Below, one piece after another: positions 43,758 through 56,519 of a stretch of 64,000 bases of DNA (the first letter of the stretch is position 1; the number at the start of each line of letters is the position of its first letter). The stretch comes from Plazaster borealis. Taxonomy: Eukaryota; Echinodermata; Asteroidea; Forcipulatida; Labidiasteridae. The translations under genes were made by a program, and so were the position numbers. The DNA lies in NCBI GenBank assembly GCA_021014325.1, contig CM037470.1, positions 6,861,147 through 6,925,146 of the forward strand. Direction: 5' to 3'. Below the pieces are notes generated by a model. The model saw only the letters and a program-made list of their open reading frames with translations. It did no database searches and had not been told where the DNA came from.

Positions 43758-43818
43758 ATGGATACGTCGATGATCACCATGTTTCTCTTAGGCACGATAC
43801 TGTGGACAGCAAATGTTG
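43758..43818 (+). CDS. Signal-peptide exon of a secreted or membrane protein
   Basis: ATG at 43758 with an in-frame TAG upstream (43725), encoding MDTSMITMFLLGTILWTANV: a short polar N-region, a hydrophobic core (MFLLGTILW) and a likely cleavage site after TANV or nearby. Donor TTG|GTAAGT, phase 1. A phase-1 intron after the signal peptide is the usual layout for extracellular domain genes. The partner exon may be 62947-63099, 19 kb away, or exons I did not recognise. The family is unknown. Confidence 0.55.
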
Positions 43819-44820
43819 GTAAGTTTTTTATTATTATTTGAAAACATGAAAAATAAAAATGAAACTTTGAAATTAAACGCTTACTATTTTCACTATTATG
43901 CAATGTTTATTTTTAAATGCCCTCTGTTGATATGTTTTACATACGAGACTTTAGCGAATCTTGTTTAAATTACTACTCTTACTATTATTATGTATACATC
44001 TTGTTAGATAATTAATGAGAGTACAACACCTTCTGATTTTCTTTGAGAAGATCGAAGATCAATTTTATGACACTACTGTACGGCGCACTGAAAAGCGTTG
44101 GCGTAAACGCACAATTCCACGGTAGCAGAGCCATGGAATTTGCCCAATTGGCTCTATAAAGACTAAGACGTTTTGGCTCTCCAGTTTTAAATCATGTGCT
44201 CATTGTCTTCGGGATAGATCTGGTTATTGATCGATCACAATCAGCACACTTAAGTCGAAACAATCGAAATGATCCAATGCTCTTTTTAAATCCACGCCTC
44301 TTTCAAATGAAATTCTGTGCATGTTTTTTTACTCCAAATAATAACCCGTTTTTTTTTTGTAAACACGCAAAGCCTAAAATACGTCTGATACTTTTAGCTT
44401 CTTTAAATTTAATCGATGCATCGTTTCTTAATGGTTGTAAATAATGAGAATCGTATATTAATTTTCAGGCATTTTATTTTTGAGCAACGTATTTCATGCT
44501 GTAACAATGGTGATACTCAATTTAATAACAGTAAAATAAATAAATATATAATGGAGGTGTTTTTCCGATACTTTTCGGCATTTAATAGCATTTGTATTAA
44601 AAAGCGATTATGCCTCTTAAAGTTAAAACTATCATTCAATTTCACTTCAAGGCATGCGAAAGTATCTAGCATTAAATTCAACTAAACTTATCATGCGTTT
44701 CTTTTTAGCCTATGGAGATCGGCTTTCAAATTAGCAGGGAAGGCGCACATAGAGGTCCTGCGACAAGCAAATGTTATGTTTCAGTGGATTGTTATTAATT
44801 GAAAGATTATATATATTTTT
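43819..44820 (+). other. Putative intron, no feature seen
   Basis: AT-rich. ORFs of 82 and 89 codons lack domains. Confidence 0.35.
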
Positions 44821-44896
44821 TTAATCGCACGACGCAAGAAAACATTGCCTATACGCATAAAGAGAATGACTGTTTTGAGGAGTTTTCAATATAGGG

Positions 44897-45022
44897 CCCA
44901 ACAAGTCTCGCGCGTATTCGAACATTTTGGGGACCACTTTGGTCCCACGTACATTCAAGGAAACAAACTCGCGCACTTTAACGGGTCCCACTGGTCGAAT
45001 AGGCGGAAGACTTGCACAGTCT
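44897..45022. mobile_element. Short AGACTGTGCAAGTCT-family element
   Basis: CAACAAGTCTCGCGCGTATT at the left and GACTTGCACAGTCT at the right. An internally deleted relative of 18510-19215. Confidence 0.55.
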
Positions 45023-45053
45023 ATTTTTTGTGCGAAATAGAATAACGCAACGT

Positions 45054-45409
45054 TTAAAGGCACTGTACACGTTTGGTAATTGCTCAAAATGTAAATATTG
45101 GAATAAAAACTGACTTGGTAACGAGCAACGGAGTACTGTTGATAGTATAAAACATTGTGAGAAACGACTTCCTCTGAAGTAACGAAGTTTTTGAGAAAGA
45201 GGTAATTTCTCACTAAAATAATATAAGACTTCTTGCAAGAAGCCTTTTATTCCTATATCTGAAAGCACACAAATTTGTACATTTCTTTGCAACTTCGAAG
45301 ACCAATTGAGCCCAAATTTTCACAGGTTTATTATGTTATGCATATGTTGGGATACACCAAATGAGAACATTGGTCTTTGACAATTACCAAACGTGTTCAG
45401 TGCCTTTAA
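45054..45409 (-). mobile_element. TTAA-flanked MITE, family I
   Basis: Bounded by TTAAAGGCACTGTACACG and CGTGTTCAGTGCCTTTAA. Near-complete; the TIRs are among the best preserved in the window. Confidence 0.85.
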
Positions 45410-46705
45410 AAATTGCCTCTTATTTGCCGAAAATGACAAGCGAAACCTATAATTAGTCTTTTTGTATTTATGTTTTTATCTTTATTATTTTTGTTTAAAA
45501 AAACCCGCACATTGATTGCCCTGAATCATGTTCGGGGGAATTAATGATCCGTTGGAAATTGGGCCGAAATGTCAGCTTGTAATTCAGCCAATTAATCACA
45601 ATAGTCAAAGTTTGGTCTATGATTGATGCGTTGTGCTAATTAGCAATCGGGCAAAACCGTCTGGAATACAGGCTCAACAACGGGGTAGAAGAAACAATTG
45701 AAATAAAATTGTTCTGTATTCTTAAATTTTGTAATATATCTTTAATAAAACAAACCATGAGAATACACTGGCCGTGCTTCCAAGATTCTATCGAAGTGCA
45801 AGATGTTTGACAAACAGTCTCAATGCGATGTTGATGCGGGCACCTGCTCTGTATTGACGGAGTTAAAGAGCATTCAATCCATAATAAATGTTTGTTTCGA
45901 GGCCGAGGCACCTGCTAAATACTGGCGGCATACAGCGAAGATGAAAGTTTCATGTTGCAACCCTGTCCACGAACGCGACAGGGTCATACAAATCCACTAA
46001 AAACATAATAATAAGACTTTAGGGGCCATTCAGAATAACATTAAAACATTTCGAAACTGTTTTCTTTTTGCCCACCCACCCACCCACCCAAAATTTCGAC
46101 TTTTAAATATTGAATGGCTTCATAATATAATCTATACACTGAAAAACAAAGTCATGCCTTAAATGAACCAGATATTTTTGATCAATAATGTATTCAACAT
46201 CAATAGTTTTCAATGGCATTTCCTGGCTTAAACAAACAATTTTGTAGTTTAATCACGAATGAAATTGACGATCTTGGCCAGCTGGGTATTTTTTCTACTT
46301 CTTTTTCGTTCGTTAATGTATATATGTCATTTGTTTAAACAAACACTGAATTTCGATTTTCACTTATTTCTTTTGACCCACCCTCCCACAATTTCGATTT
46401 GTTTAAGTAACATTGACTATTCTGAATGGCTCCTTAGTATGCCGTTGCTTTGTTGAAATCTTCTTTATCGCGGTATGGCCAGCGGTGTCTTTGTCTTTTT
46501 TCCCTAACACTAATATCCTTTATGTTTAGTTTTTAATTAATGAGTATCATCAATGCACTCATGGAATCGGACAACATTAATGGCTGCAGCTTGGTAAAGG
46601 AATATACAGCTTCACCAAGCTATCGTGGCATATTAAGATTAAGACATGACATCGGACAGTAGGCCTATATGGTGTTTTGAAAATATAGCGTTGGTTGTCC
46701 CACAA
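45410..46705. other. No gene seen
   Basis: AT-rich. Two copies of a CCCACC..AATTTCGA segment (46070-46110, 46376-46410) indicate an old duplication. Confidence 0.35.
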
Positions 46706-46995
46706 AAAGATTGACAACTTTGATGAAAACGTCATCCACTTCACGTCCAATCATTGCGCATGAACGGCAACCATGGCCGCCATGATGCATCAACAATAGC
46801 AATAGAAAATGTGTTCCATGCTTCGGGACAAGCTTAAAAGATAGCGTCGACAGCGTTGCTTGTCGCTCTGAAGAATGACAACTTTGATGAAAACGTCCTC
46901 CTCTCCCCGTTCAATCATTGCGCATGAGCAGTAACCTTGGCCGCCATGATGTATCCAGAATAACCATAGAAAATGTGTTCCCTGCTTCAGTATGG
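46706..46995. repeat. Tandem duplication of about 163 bp
   Basis: GACAACTTTGATGAAAACGTC, CAATCATTGCGCATGA, GGCCGCCATGATG and ATAGAAAATGTGTTCC recur in order at 46709 and 46876. Confidence 0.85.
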
Positions 46996-47495
46996 AACAA
47001 ATTCCGACGACACTTTTAGATCTAATCTGGTGATGCAACAAAACGTTTGACCAAAATTACAACAGCATATTTTCTAAAAGCATTATTTTGTCATTCTTTC
47101 CATTTCTCGAGGTGTGGACAGTGTTCTGGAGCTGGTGCTGGTCGTGGCATATTCTGTTAAGAGTTTAAGATTTGAAATCGATTGGTTGATTGAATGAAAT
47201 TGTTTGCCTTTTCAAAACTAATGTGTTAATCAATCACGAAATATGCTGAATTTACATTACATATGCAAATTTTAATTTTAGAAGACAAAGAACACCTTTT
47301 CACAAAACAGGTCGGTGAAAAGGTAATTGAGAAACGACAATTCTTGATTTATCGATTGCTTGCTTACTTATTTGATTGACTGGTTGATTGAGTGATTGAT
47401 TGATTATTGAAGTACAATCAAAAGGTCATCCTCCCTGATAACTCCACCTTCAATAAATATATCTTAATTCCTCTTACCTTTAAATTCATGACAAA

Positions 47496-47976
47496 AGACT
47501 GTACAAGTTTCGCGCGTACCGAAAACGAGAAAACAACTCGAACGAAGACTGTATTTTTCAATTACATCAAATGTTCTTCTAAAAATATGTTTTTAACCAA
47601 TTCTTGAATATATTATTGTTATTATTATTTGTTTTTATAAGTCCAATTAAATTTGTTAAAATCGCCATTGAAACTTTATTAAAACTGGGGGATTTTGTCA
47701 ATCCTGACCAAATTATATAGGTTTATTGATAACATAAACGTCAGTTTGGCAATTTTTTTTTGATTATTTACAAGTAACCGAAAACAGACTTCAAACCCTT
47801 TTCTCGGGTTTTTCTTTGTTCATTTATTTAATTTATTTTACTTTCATAATGGCTAAATTATACTTTCCCAACAATATGATAATTATAATAGAAATGCGCA
47901 CACGTAAAACTCAATAAGTTTGGGAGTTACTTGGGACCTGGAAGTAGTTTGAATACGCGCAAGACTCGTACAGTCT
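47496..47976. mobile_element. TIR element, AGACTGTACAAG termini
   Basis: AGACTGTACAAGTTTCGCGC and, in inverse, AGACTGTACGAGTCTTGCGC. 481 bp, non-coding. Same superfamily as 18510-19215. Confidence 0.75.
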
Positions 47977-48189
47977 GATTGGAATTCAATTTTCACAACC
48001 CAGTCTTTATATTAGGTTCATCTTTTCGAAAAGTGAGCATCAATCAAGATTGCTAACTGAAGTGATATTATTTAACAGTCAAATTCTTAAAACATCCAGG
48101 CCAAAAACAACCCTAAGTTTCCATTAATGAAGGTCATTCTTTAATTTCCTGTGGCTCAAATTAACTCTGTCTTTTCCCGGTTGATGTAT

Positions 48190-48720
48190 GAGCGTGGCAT
48201 GGGTGGCTAGAGCGTGACGCACTCGCCTCTCATTACTGTGTTCCTAGTTCGATTCCCAGCTAGGGCCATGTGAGTAGTTATATGCATTGGTTCTCTCCCC
48301 TGGCCTCCTTTTGTTGTCTTCTCCGGCCTCTCCGGTTTTTCTCCTTCTCCGGAAAATGAATGATACATTCGATTTATGGTTGCGCTCCGGGTCATAGTGG
48401 GTCGATGTATAGCTGGCTGCCAAAGGCGCTCTTGCATGCCTGCGGCTGGAACACGTTTCTGATCAGCAGAGTTTTGGTTCGAATCCCGGTCGTGGAACTT
48501 GTCTCTTTAAGCAAGAAACTTTACAATTATTGCTTTTTCTTTGGGATGGGACATTAAACCGTAGATCCCGTTTATTAGGATTGGTAGTGCACGTAAAAGA
48601 ACACAAAACACTTATCGTGGAAGAACAGGGGTAAGAACACATCCATGGGTTACCAAAAGGTGGAAATGCCACAATTTCAACGTGTCTATTCACATAGCAA
48701 GCAACCTTGTTTTAAAATTT
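48190..48720 (+). mobile_element. tRNA-derived SINE, possibly two heads
   Basis: TGGCTAGAGCGTGACGCACTC with AGTTCGATTCCC (48211-48262), then a second B-box GGTTCGAATCCCGG at 48476. This is followed by GGGATGGGACATTAAACCG and ACGTAAAAGAACACAAAACAC, a SINE body also seen in part at 18140-18190. Confidence 0.65.
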
Positions 48721-48735
48721 TCCTCAGGCTTGCGA

Positions 48736-49780
48736 GCTTTGCACGGGTAGACCAAGCATATTATATAGGCAGGGTGATAAATTTTGAGTTGCTACAGGCT
48801 TTCATTACCAAATTGTAGTTTACTCAAACTGGACCAATTGCTAATTATGAATATCACTATTCCATCATCCTGACACCCTTTTTGTTAAAGTCTTTCATAA
48901 GCTTTGCACGGGTAGACCAAGCATATAATAGGTAGGGTGATCAATTTTGAGTTGCTACAGGCTTTCATTACCAAACTGTAGTTTACTGAAACTGGAACAA
49001 TTGCTAATTATGAATATCACTATTCCACCATCCAGACAACCCTTTTTGTTGAAGTCTTTCATAAGCTTTGCACGGGTAGACAAAGCATATTATATAGGTA
49101 CGGTGATCAATTTTGAGTGGCTACATATAGGCTTTCGTTACCAAATTGTATTTTACTGAAACTGGACCAATTGCTAATTATGAATATGACTATTCCACCA
49201 TCAAGACAACCCTTTTGTTAAAGTCTTTCATTAGCTTTGCACGGGTATAGACCAAGCACATTATATAGGTAGGGTGATCAATTTTTAGTGGCTACATACA
49301 GGCTTTCATTACCAAACTGGAGTTTACTCAAACTGGACCAATTGCTAATTATAAATATCACTATTCCATCATCAAGACAACCCTTTTTGTTAAAGTATTT
49401 CATAAGCTTTGCACGGGTATAGACCAAGCATATTATATAGGTAGGGTGATCAATTTTGAGTGGCCATACAGGCTTTCATTACCAAACTGGAGTTTACTCA
49501 AACTGGACCAATTGCTTATTATGAATATTACTATTCAACCATCAAGACAACCCTTTTTGTTAAAGTCTTTCATTAGCTTTGCACGGGTAGGACTAGGGTT
49601 ATCAATTTTGAGTTTGCTACATACAGGCTTTCATTACCAAACTGGAGTTTACTCAAACTGGACCAATTGCTAATTATGAATATCACTATTCCATCATCCA
49701 GATAATCCATGGTCTTTAGTGTTTAGTCTGTCATTGGCTTTGCACGGGTAGGTCTAGCATTGTGTATAGGTAGGGTGATC
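48736..49780. repeat. Satellite, about 167-bp unit, six copies
   Basis: GCTTTGCACGGGTA starts units at 48736, 48901, 49065, 49234, 49406, 49576 and a partial at 49737 (spacings 161-172 bp). The 70- and 75-codon ORFs inside are repeat artefacts. Confidence 0.9.
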
Positions 49781-51020
49781 AGTTTGTGAGTTGAGCTGAC
49801 GGGACGGACGATGGGTTCCATGTGTTTTACGGGTAATTGACCGACTCAGCGCACCAACGCCTGCACCAAATATGATGCATACTTGACTTGACTGATTATG
49901 TGGGGAAATTCCTTACGAATTGTAAGATAAACGGATAGAATTTGACAATGAAGGGCTTGTTTAGCAGTTATTAAATCTGGGCAGTTCAAATTACAAACTA
50001 AAAGGTTCACTTTGATGTTGAAGTGGAACAGAATACCCTTTGCGATTGTGATGCACACTTGATTTGGTAGGGATTACGGGGAATCCCCTTCAGAAGGACA
50101 CAGATTGTATTAACAAGTAAATGTTGAATTTGTTCTTCTTTTCAACATTTGCAAGGGCCTGACTAAGATGTTGATCCTTTCCATCCAGAGTCTGGATCAG
50201 AATGCCCAAAACATGGGTGTGGAACATTTTTTTGTAACCTGGACGACATCCGAGGTTACCTGTCATCGCATTTTAAAAGAACGGTGATATTCTTTGAAAT
50301 CTCATTTCTTGCTGCAAAGATTGTCTGTTGCGGGAGTTGCAAAAGGCAAAGCAATCTAAATATATTATAGTTGGCAAAAAAATAAAATCAATAAAAATAA
50401 ACAATTAATAAACATAATAACAATAAATTAATAAACAAAACAAAATATCGCCTAATTCTAGGTGTCTGCTTTTTAATATTTATCCACGATTAGTTTTATG
50501 AACTATTAATTCAAATGCCTAATGAATCAATGAACCCTGTTTGAGAACGTTTTACTGTAAACGATTTAACTTCAGACTAGGTTGTCTTCCAATTTTACTA
50601 GAACTTGGTTATCTAAAATGAGCTGCATGAAATGCTTACTCATGTATATTCATCCAACATGTGGACACGAAAAGCTTTGGGATTTTTGAATACGCCTTTT
50701 TAAGTCTCTACTCTGTACGATGATGAGTATTTTGTGGTAATTGTAAAACCCCAAAATTAAAAACGTCTCCAAAACTTTTTGACGATAGAATGATAAATGT
50801 TTCACACTTAACAAACACACACATGTAGTGACCTCCAATAGGCACCCTCCTTTGTTTAACTCTTTGTCCTGACAATTAATGTAAACCCCATTGTTTTCCT
50901 TTATGATCGCAACCGTGGACCTATTGACCCTTTTGTTATAAGTCCTCGTTGTGAATGTCACAAGTAGACGCACACACACAGAAGCATAAACACTGAAAAA
51001 CTCATGTCTTTGCAACGTAG
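49781..51020. other. No gene seen
   Basis: AT-rich. The 121-codon minus-strand ORF at 50650-51015 has no recognisable domain or splice partner. Confidence 0.35.
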
Positions 51021-51364
51021 TTAAAGGGACACGTTGCCTTGGATCGGACGAGTTGGTCTAAAAAAAACGTTTGTAACCGTTTGTTATAAAATGCATATGG
51101 TTAGAAAGATGTTTTAAAAGTAGAATACAATGATCCACACAAATATGCCTCGAAATTGCGTGGTTTTCCTTTTACTTTGCGAACTAACACGGTCGGCCAT
51201 TTTCACGATGTAAAAGGAAACACACGCAACTTCGAGACACATTTGTGTGAATCATTGTATTCTACTTTTACAACGTCTTTCTAACCATATGTATTTTATA
51301 ACAAACGGTTACAAATGCTTTTGATAGACCAACTCGCCCGATCCAAGTCAACGTGTCCCTTTAA
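51021..51364. mobile_element. Long-hairpin TTAA MITE
   Basis: TTAAAGGGACACGTTGCCTT to AACGTGTCCCTTTAA. Both halves are nearly perfect inverted copies over about 165 bp with a short centre (GGTCGGCCATTTTC), so the whole element folds on itself. A second copy is at 53523-53802. Confidence 0.9.
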
Positions 51365-51978
51365 GTGCGTTCCGGTCTCGCCTATTATGACTTATTTTCC
51401 TGCGGTCATTCACATTTCCCTTTGTAAAAAAAATGTTTTGCTTGAAGAGTTCAAAGCTATAGTTCAGTCTACATAGAATAATACCGCCACCAGTTTATTT
51501 TATGCAAAGTTAATGTATGCGAATCACTCAGGTGTGTCGTACCATTGACGTAAAAATACGAAGCGATCTAGCTAGCACTGTACAGTTCCTCTTTCCATTC
51601 CATTCAACTTAACAACATTATGTTTTCCCTGTCGATCTTAAAAATGTCAGTGAACTGTTTACCCACACAACAAATCAAACTAATATTACAATTTTTCCCA
51701 TTCGAGTAACATGTTTTCAATTTACCTTTTCATTGAGCATGAAGTTTTTGCTTTTCATGCTCAACACTCTCAAACTGGGTCTTTCAACCGTCCCTAAGCC
51801 TTTTTTTGTTGCAACTCGGTCTCGTTAATCACAAACAAAAAGATTCAGAAGTGGTGACAGTTATAAAAGTGTCATTTTCAAAGCGTCAGTTTCATTTGTT
51901 GTCGAATAGTAACATGTTGTAATCAGAGAAATTAGCCCAAGCGGGTAACTGGTGTTATTTCTGTTTGGTGTTAAACCT
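51365..51978. other. No gene seen
   Basis: AT-rich. A small palindromic GAGCATGAAG..CTTTTCATGCTC lies at 51736-51762. Confidence 0.35.
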
Positions 51979-52138
51979 AGTAGAATAATAAGCAAGACGA
52001 GTTCTCATAGAACAAAATTTACCTAGCAAGTAGATTTAAGAACTGAGAAGTCTCCCGAATTCCGAATATTCTACTCTGCGGCAGTAGAATAATAAGCAAG
52101 ACAAGTTCTCAATGAACAAAATCTACCTAGCAAGTAGA
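51979..52138. repeat. Tandem repeat related to 8500-8715
   Basis: GTAGAATAATAAGCAAGAC, AGTTCTCA and CTACCTAGCAAGTAGAT occur twice, separated by AATTCCGAATATTCTACTC. It may be the end of a Penelope-like element. Confidence 0.6.
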
Positions 52139-52267
52139 TATACACATGGTGTTACCGCAAACCAAACATATATTGATACCTCACCATGCAATGCCTCAAA
52201 TTCTATACAAACCTAGTTCATTGTAGTTTCTTAATTATGTTCGTAGGGAGACCGCCAACATTAGGTA

Positions 52268-52345
52268 CTGATGGCATGTTGGCGGAGCGTTGGCAGAGAT
52301 CCAGAGATCGCAGGTTCAAATTCCGCTCGCATTTGTCGTTTAGTT
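52268..52345 (+). mobile_element. tRNA-like SINE head, truncated
   Basis: A B-box GGTTCAAATTCC at 52312 lies after GCGGAGCGTTGGCAGAGATCC; the body is lost. Confidence 0.4.
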
Positions 52346-52386
52346 AACGTACAAAATTGTATAATTTTTTTTACAACAAGAGCTAT

Positions 52387-52761
52387 TTAAAGGCATCGTA
52401 CACGTTTGGTAATTGTTAAAGACCAGTGTTCTCATTTGGTGTATCCCAACATATGCATAAAATAACAAGCCTGTGAAAATTTGGGCTCAATTGGTCATCG
52501 AAGTTGCAAGAAAATGATGAAAGAAAATACACCCTTGTTGTACAAATTTGTGTGCTTTCAGTTAGGAATAAAAACTTCTTGCAAGAAGTTTTTATTTCTT
52601 TAGTGAGAAATGACCTCTTTGTCAAAACTTACGTTACTTCAAAGGGAGTCGTTTCTCACAATGTTTTATACTATCAACAGCTCTCTGTTGCTCGTTACCA
52701 AGTCAGTTTTTATGCTAATTATGTATTTTGAGTAATTACCGAACGTGTACAGTGCCTTTAA
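52387..52761 (+). mobile_element. TTAA-flanked MITE, family I
   Basis: TTAAAGGCATCGTACACG to CGTGTACAGTGCCTTTAA. Full length; ORFs at 52416-52731 are shadows. Confidence 0.85.
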
Positions 52762-53212
52762 ACGAACAATGTTATATTTGAAAGTTCGACAACTCGCTAA
52801 CATGAATGTCTTCTTGCCGGCTTCCCTTGAATCTTTATTTCAAAATGACAAAGTTGCAAGTTCTGGATGAAACCAATGGGATTTGGCCCCGACAGCTCTG
52901 TACTATACATGCATGGCATTGCCTATGGCACTCTTCCTCTGGCGTCGTCAGTATTAAGCGATGATTAATGTAGATGAGCAATGGTAAATGATGGGGAACT
53001 AAAGAGACCAATGCTGGTAATTCGTTATCATAATGAGACCCGTATGTATACGTGACTTCAATGTTTGTATGTTATTAGCGAAATGCATTTCTTAGTTCGT
53101 CATTTGCCGAACCTCTCAAAGCACTATGAATAGCATCGTGTAGAGTGTTATGAAGCCTCACAAAGAACTGCACCAGACATGGTAATTGTAGCAAGAACAG
53201 CAGCTTACTATA

Positions 53213-53440
53213 CACTCCTTGGTCAGAATTGACCCGGATTCCGAATCCCTGACCCATATCCAGGTCAGGCCGACCCGGAAAGTGGTAACAAATTGGATTT
53301 TAACTCGGATTTGGCGTCATTTTGACCCATTCCTTGGTCATTTTGACACGGATTCAAGGGCATTATGACCCAGATATTGGTCAGGAACCACGAGCCCAGA
53401 TCCGGGTCAATTCTGACCCAAACGTTCTTAAGAGTATATA
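53213..53440. mobile_element. GGGTCA-rich MITE
   Basis: Multiple TGACCC/GGGTCA words; ACTCCTTGGTCAGAATTGACC at the left and inverted GGGTCAATTCTGACCCAAACG at the right. Confidence 0.65.
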
Positions 53441-53522
53441 GTGGTAACAATGTTAGTTAGGTTTCATCCTCACACTGCTGTGTGATGAGCATTGTATACC
53501 CAGTGCTTTCCAGAGTGCCAAC

Positions 53523-53802
53523 TTAAAGGGGCACGTTGCCTTGGATCGGACGAGTTGGTAAAAAAAGCGTTTGTAACCGTTTGTTATAAAATGCTTTTGG
53601 TTAGAAAGACGTTATAAAAGTAGAATACAACGAACCACACAAATATGCCTCGAAATTGCGTGGTTTCCTTTTACTTTGCAAACTAACTTTGACTCCACAA
53701 TATGGCCGACCGTGTTTGTTCGCGATGTAAAAGAAAAACCACGCGGTTACACATGCTTTTTACAGACCAACTCGCCCGATCTAAGGCAACGTGTCCCTTT
53801 AA
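53523..53802. mobile_element. Long-hairpin TTAA MITE, one arm deleted
   Basis: Same ends as 51021-51364 (TTAAAGGGGCACGTTGCC; GCAACGTGTCCCTTTAA). Part of the right arm between about 53735 and 53750 is missing, so the hairpin is incomplete. Confidence 0.85.
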
Positions 53803-54468
53803 GTCCATTATGCACACTACTCGGGTGGGCTCCGTACCCACAACCCCTTAGTTCTAGAACAAGTGTATACTGCAAGACCACCGATTGTGCTTCGAATTAT
53901 GTAACTTGTAGCAGGGGTGAAATAATGTAAGGGGTTAAGTAATGCTATTGCAGTCTGAATAAAGAATATTATTTAAACTTTACCCATACATGAGAGGTAA
54001 CTCCCTCAACAACAACGAACTAATAACAAAAAAACAACAACAACAACAGCAACATCATGTATCGACAATAACAACAAAAATACCAATAACTGGAACAATA
54101 TAAATAAACTTGCTAAGCAAATACAAAAAATGATTGTTCAGTGATTGCTTTTGTTTTTCTTTCTTCTATGTTATAATAAACACAACTTAAAAAAAAAAAA
54201 AATCATGGACCCTTTTTCTAGAATGCGTATAGTAAAGGTGTTAAATGAATGCAATGCAGTTGGAAAAATTGTTGCACACACAAAGTGATAATTTCTACCG
54301 ATTCACACTTAAAACGGTTGTTAATACTGTGTTTTTTATTTTATGATCTTTTGTACAATGTGATATATTTATTGACATTTAAATGTTTACATAATTTTAA
54401 TAATTAGCTATTGTTTTGTTGTTTAAAGGAATGTATCTAGTTTATGATAAATAATTTGTGGGGGAGAT
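53803..54468. other. No gene seen; A-rich
   Basis: CAACAACAACAGCAACA-type low complexity near 54030 and AT-rich sequence. Confidence 0.4.
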
Positions 54469-54740
54469 GGCCTAAGCGTGCGATCCAAACCGGACCTTCG
54501 TCAGAGGCATAAACAAACACAGACACAAACATATCCATTTATAGCAAGAAGAGGAGCAAAGGATTAAGGGAAGGTATCCAGAAAAAAGCGAGAAAACTAT
54601 AGCCAATCAAAGCTATTAATTTACAGACAATATGGTGGCCAACGACCAATCAGAGAAAGGTAGTGAGCACAAAGGATGGTCAGTGTGAAAAGGTGGATTA
54701 ATGGACCATAAAGATGGTAGCTGCATTCTAGGTATTTTTT
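54469..54740 (-). mobile_element. Repeat with hammerhead-like end, second locus
   Basis: Minus-strand GCCT-CTGACGA-A-GGTCC-GGTTT-GGATC-GCAC-GCTT-AGGC at 54469-54510 is followed by the same body as 22530-22760. GCAC replaces the catalytic GAAA. Confidence 0.55.
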
Positions 54741-55985
54741 TAATTTATGTATACATATATATATATTTTTTGTTCTTTTATTTTTTTCTTTATTTTTTCT
54801 TTAATTTCTTTAGTTATTTTTGTGTAAAAGGATTGTTAGAATTTTTTTTATAAAACTTATGGCTTGTTTTGTTTTGTTTTAACCGTCTCATCTCAAGAGT
54901 CTATTAATAGGTCATCATCACACACAATGCAGTGTCAACATGTTAACACCATTAGTATAATTATCAATAGTACACACGTATGTATATTAAAATCAATTTT
55001 TGTTTCCGCATCGTGACGGACGCTGCAAACATCATTCAAAGGTCCTCCTCTTTACGCTTATACAATGCTTTTCAACTTGGTTTTACACTAGCTCCCTTCA
55101 TTAAATCATTACATAAATTAAACATGTTTATAAATAAATAATATTATAATAGGTCCACTCGATAATACTAATCCAGCATGCCTTCTATAAACAATCTCAA
55201 TTGCAGTAATGTTGGAAAATCTCAATCATCCATCAAGAGGCAAACGTTGAATTTTCTCACACGTAGAAGCTTTTTCCCAGTCACTTATTTTTTTTCCTCT
55301 TGGCAGTGTGTCTAATTAGTGCACCATCCCCAGGGCCCTTCAAACCGTTGAAGCGAAACTCCCCTGGTTTTTCATAGCTGGTTATTAACTGCGTCAGTGC
55401 ATTCGATATGCATTGTTAAGTGTGATGCATTTTTTGTTTCAAGATTTTTTTTACATTATCCCCCCTTCGGAACGGTTTATATTCCGGTGGGGGTTGGGGT
55501 TTATATTAAGTGGGTTGCTCTGCGATCAGCTTAATGACGAGGTATACTAATCGATTGAGAGTTGTTGTTTAATGCATTTGTTTTTGCAGTCACTTGACAA
55601 GTTATTTGTTTTTCTATCAACATGTTTTATCTGTAGGTGTCATTTGATTGTTTGCATTAAATAAACATCAAGGCTACATATGCAGATAAAATGTTTGCTG
55701 CTGGATGATGTCATTTTGAATGAAATGTCAGCTTGCAATGACAACATTTCAGGGTTTAGTTTGAATAATTACAGTAATTGCAAAAATACTCTCTGCTTTA
55801 TACTTTCCAATTTTTGACATTTTAACCTTGGAAGGTAATACGAAAACTAAAGCAAGTGTTATGTGACTTCACCACAATATTTTGAAGTAACATTAAATAT
55901 GGGCGATGGGATGGTCTATACCAGTGAGGGGTAAAGCGTCCTTTACCCCCAAGCTGTCTTTCCTTTCTCTTGCTGTTCCTTCTTC
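54741..55985. other. No gene seen
   Basis: T-rich run at 54735-54850. The rest is AT-rich, with no recognisable exon. Confidence 0.35.
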
Positions 55986-56264
55986 TTAAAGGCAGGGTTT
56001 ACTTTGTCAAAGACCCGTATCCTCACTTGGTGAAATTTGGGCTCAATTGGTCATCGAAGTTGCAAGAAAATAATGAAAGAAAAATACACCCTTGCTGCAT
56101 AGAATTGGGTGCTTGCGTGCCAGAAGCCTTTCTCAGATTCAATTTCAAAATCACACCTTTCTCGAAAACTATATTTACTTAAAAGGGGTCGTTTCCAACA
56201 ATGTTTTAAAATATCAACAGCTCCCCAGATGGTCGTTAATTTTTGGAGTAATTACCAATGTATA
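55986..56264 (+). mobile_element. TTAA-family MITE, diverged
   Basis: TTAAAGGCAGGGTTTACTTT start with interior TTTGGGCTCAATTGGTCATC and GTTGCAAGAAAATAATG; the right end decays after AGTAATTACCAATG. Confidence 0.6.
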
Positions 56265-56519
56265 TCGGTTGGTAACAAAAAGGTCCATTCTGTTGCACTG
56301 GATTGGGTTGTGCGTGGGTGAGTGTGTTTTCTCACAGCCCCCTAAAAAGTAGTCTTAGTTACAAGTCGTTTTTGCTTATTTTCACTTATGTAAGCCACAT
56401 AATACTGGTTTGGAGCAGTTACTATTTTCAAAATGCTTCACCAGTTTGAAGACTGCTTTGAACCAAGACTAGAAAGACCCACGCGTTTGCACGATTTACC
56501 GAGTCGTACCCTTGCGACC

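Noticed and set aside
50650..51015. 121-codon minus-strand ORF
   Set aside because: No domain, no recognisable family pattern and no splice partner; length is within chance for 64 kb of AT-rich DNA.
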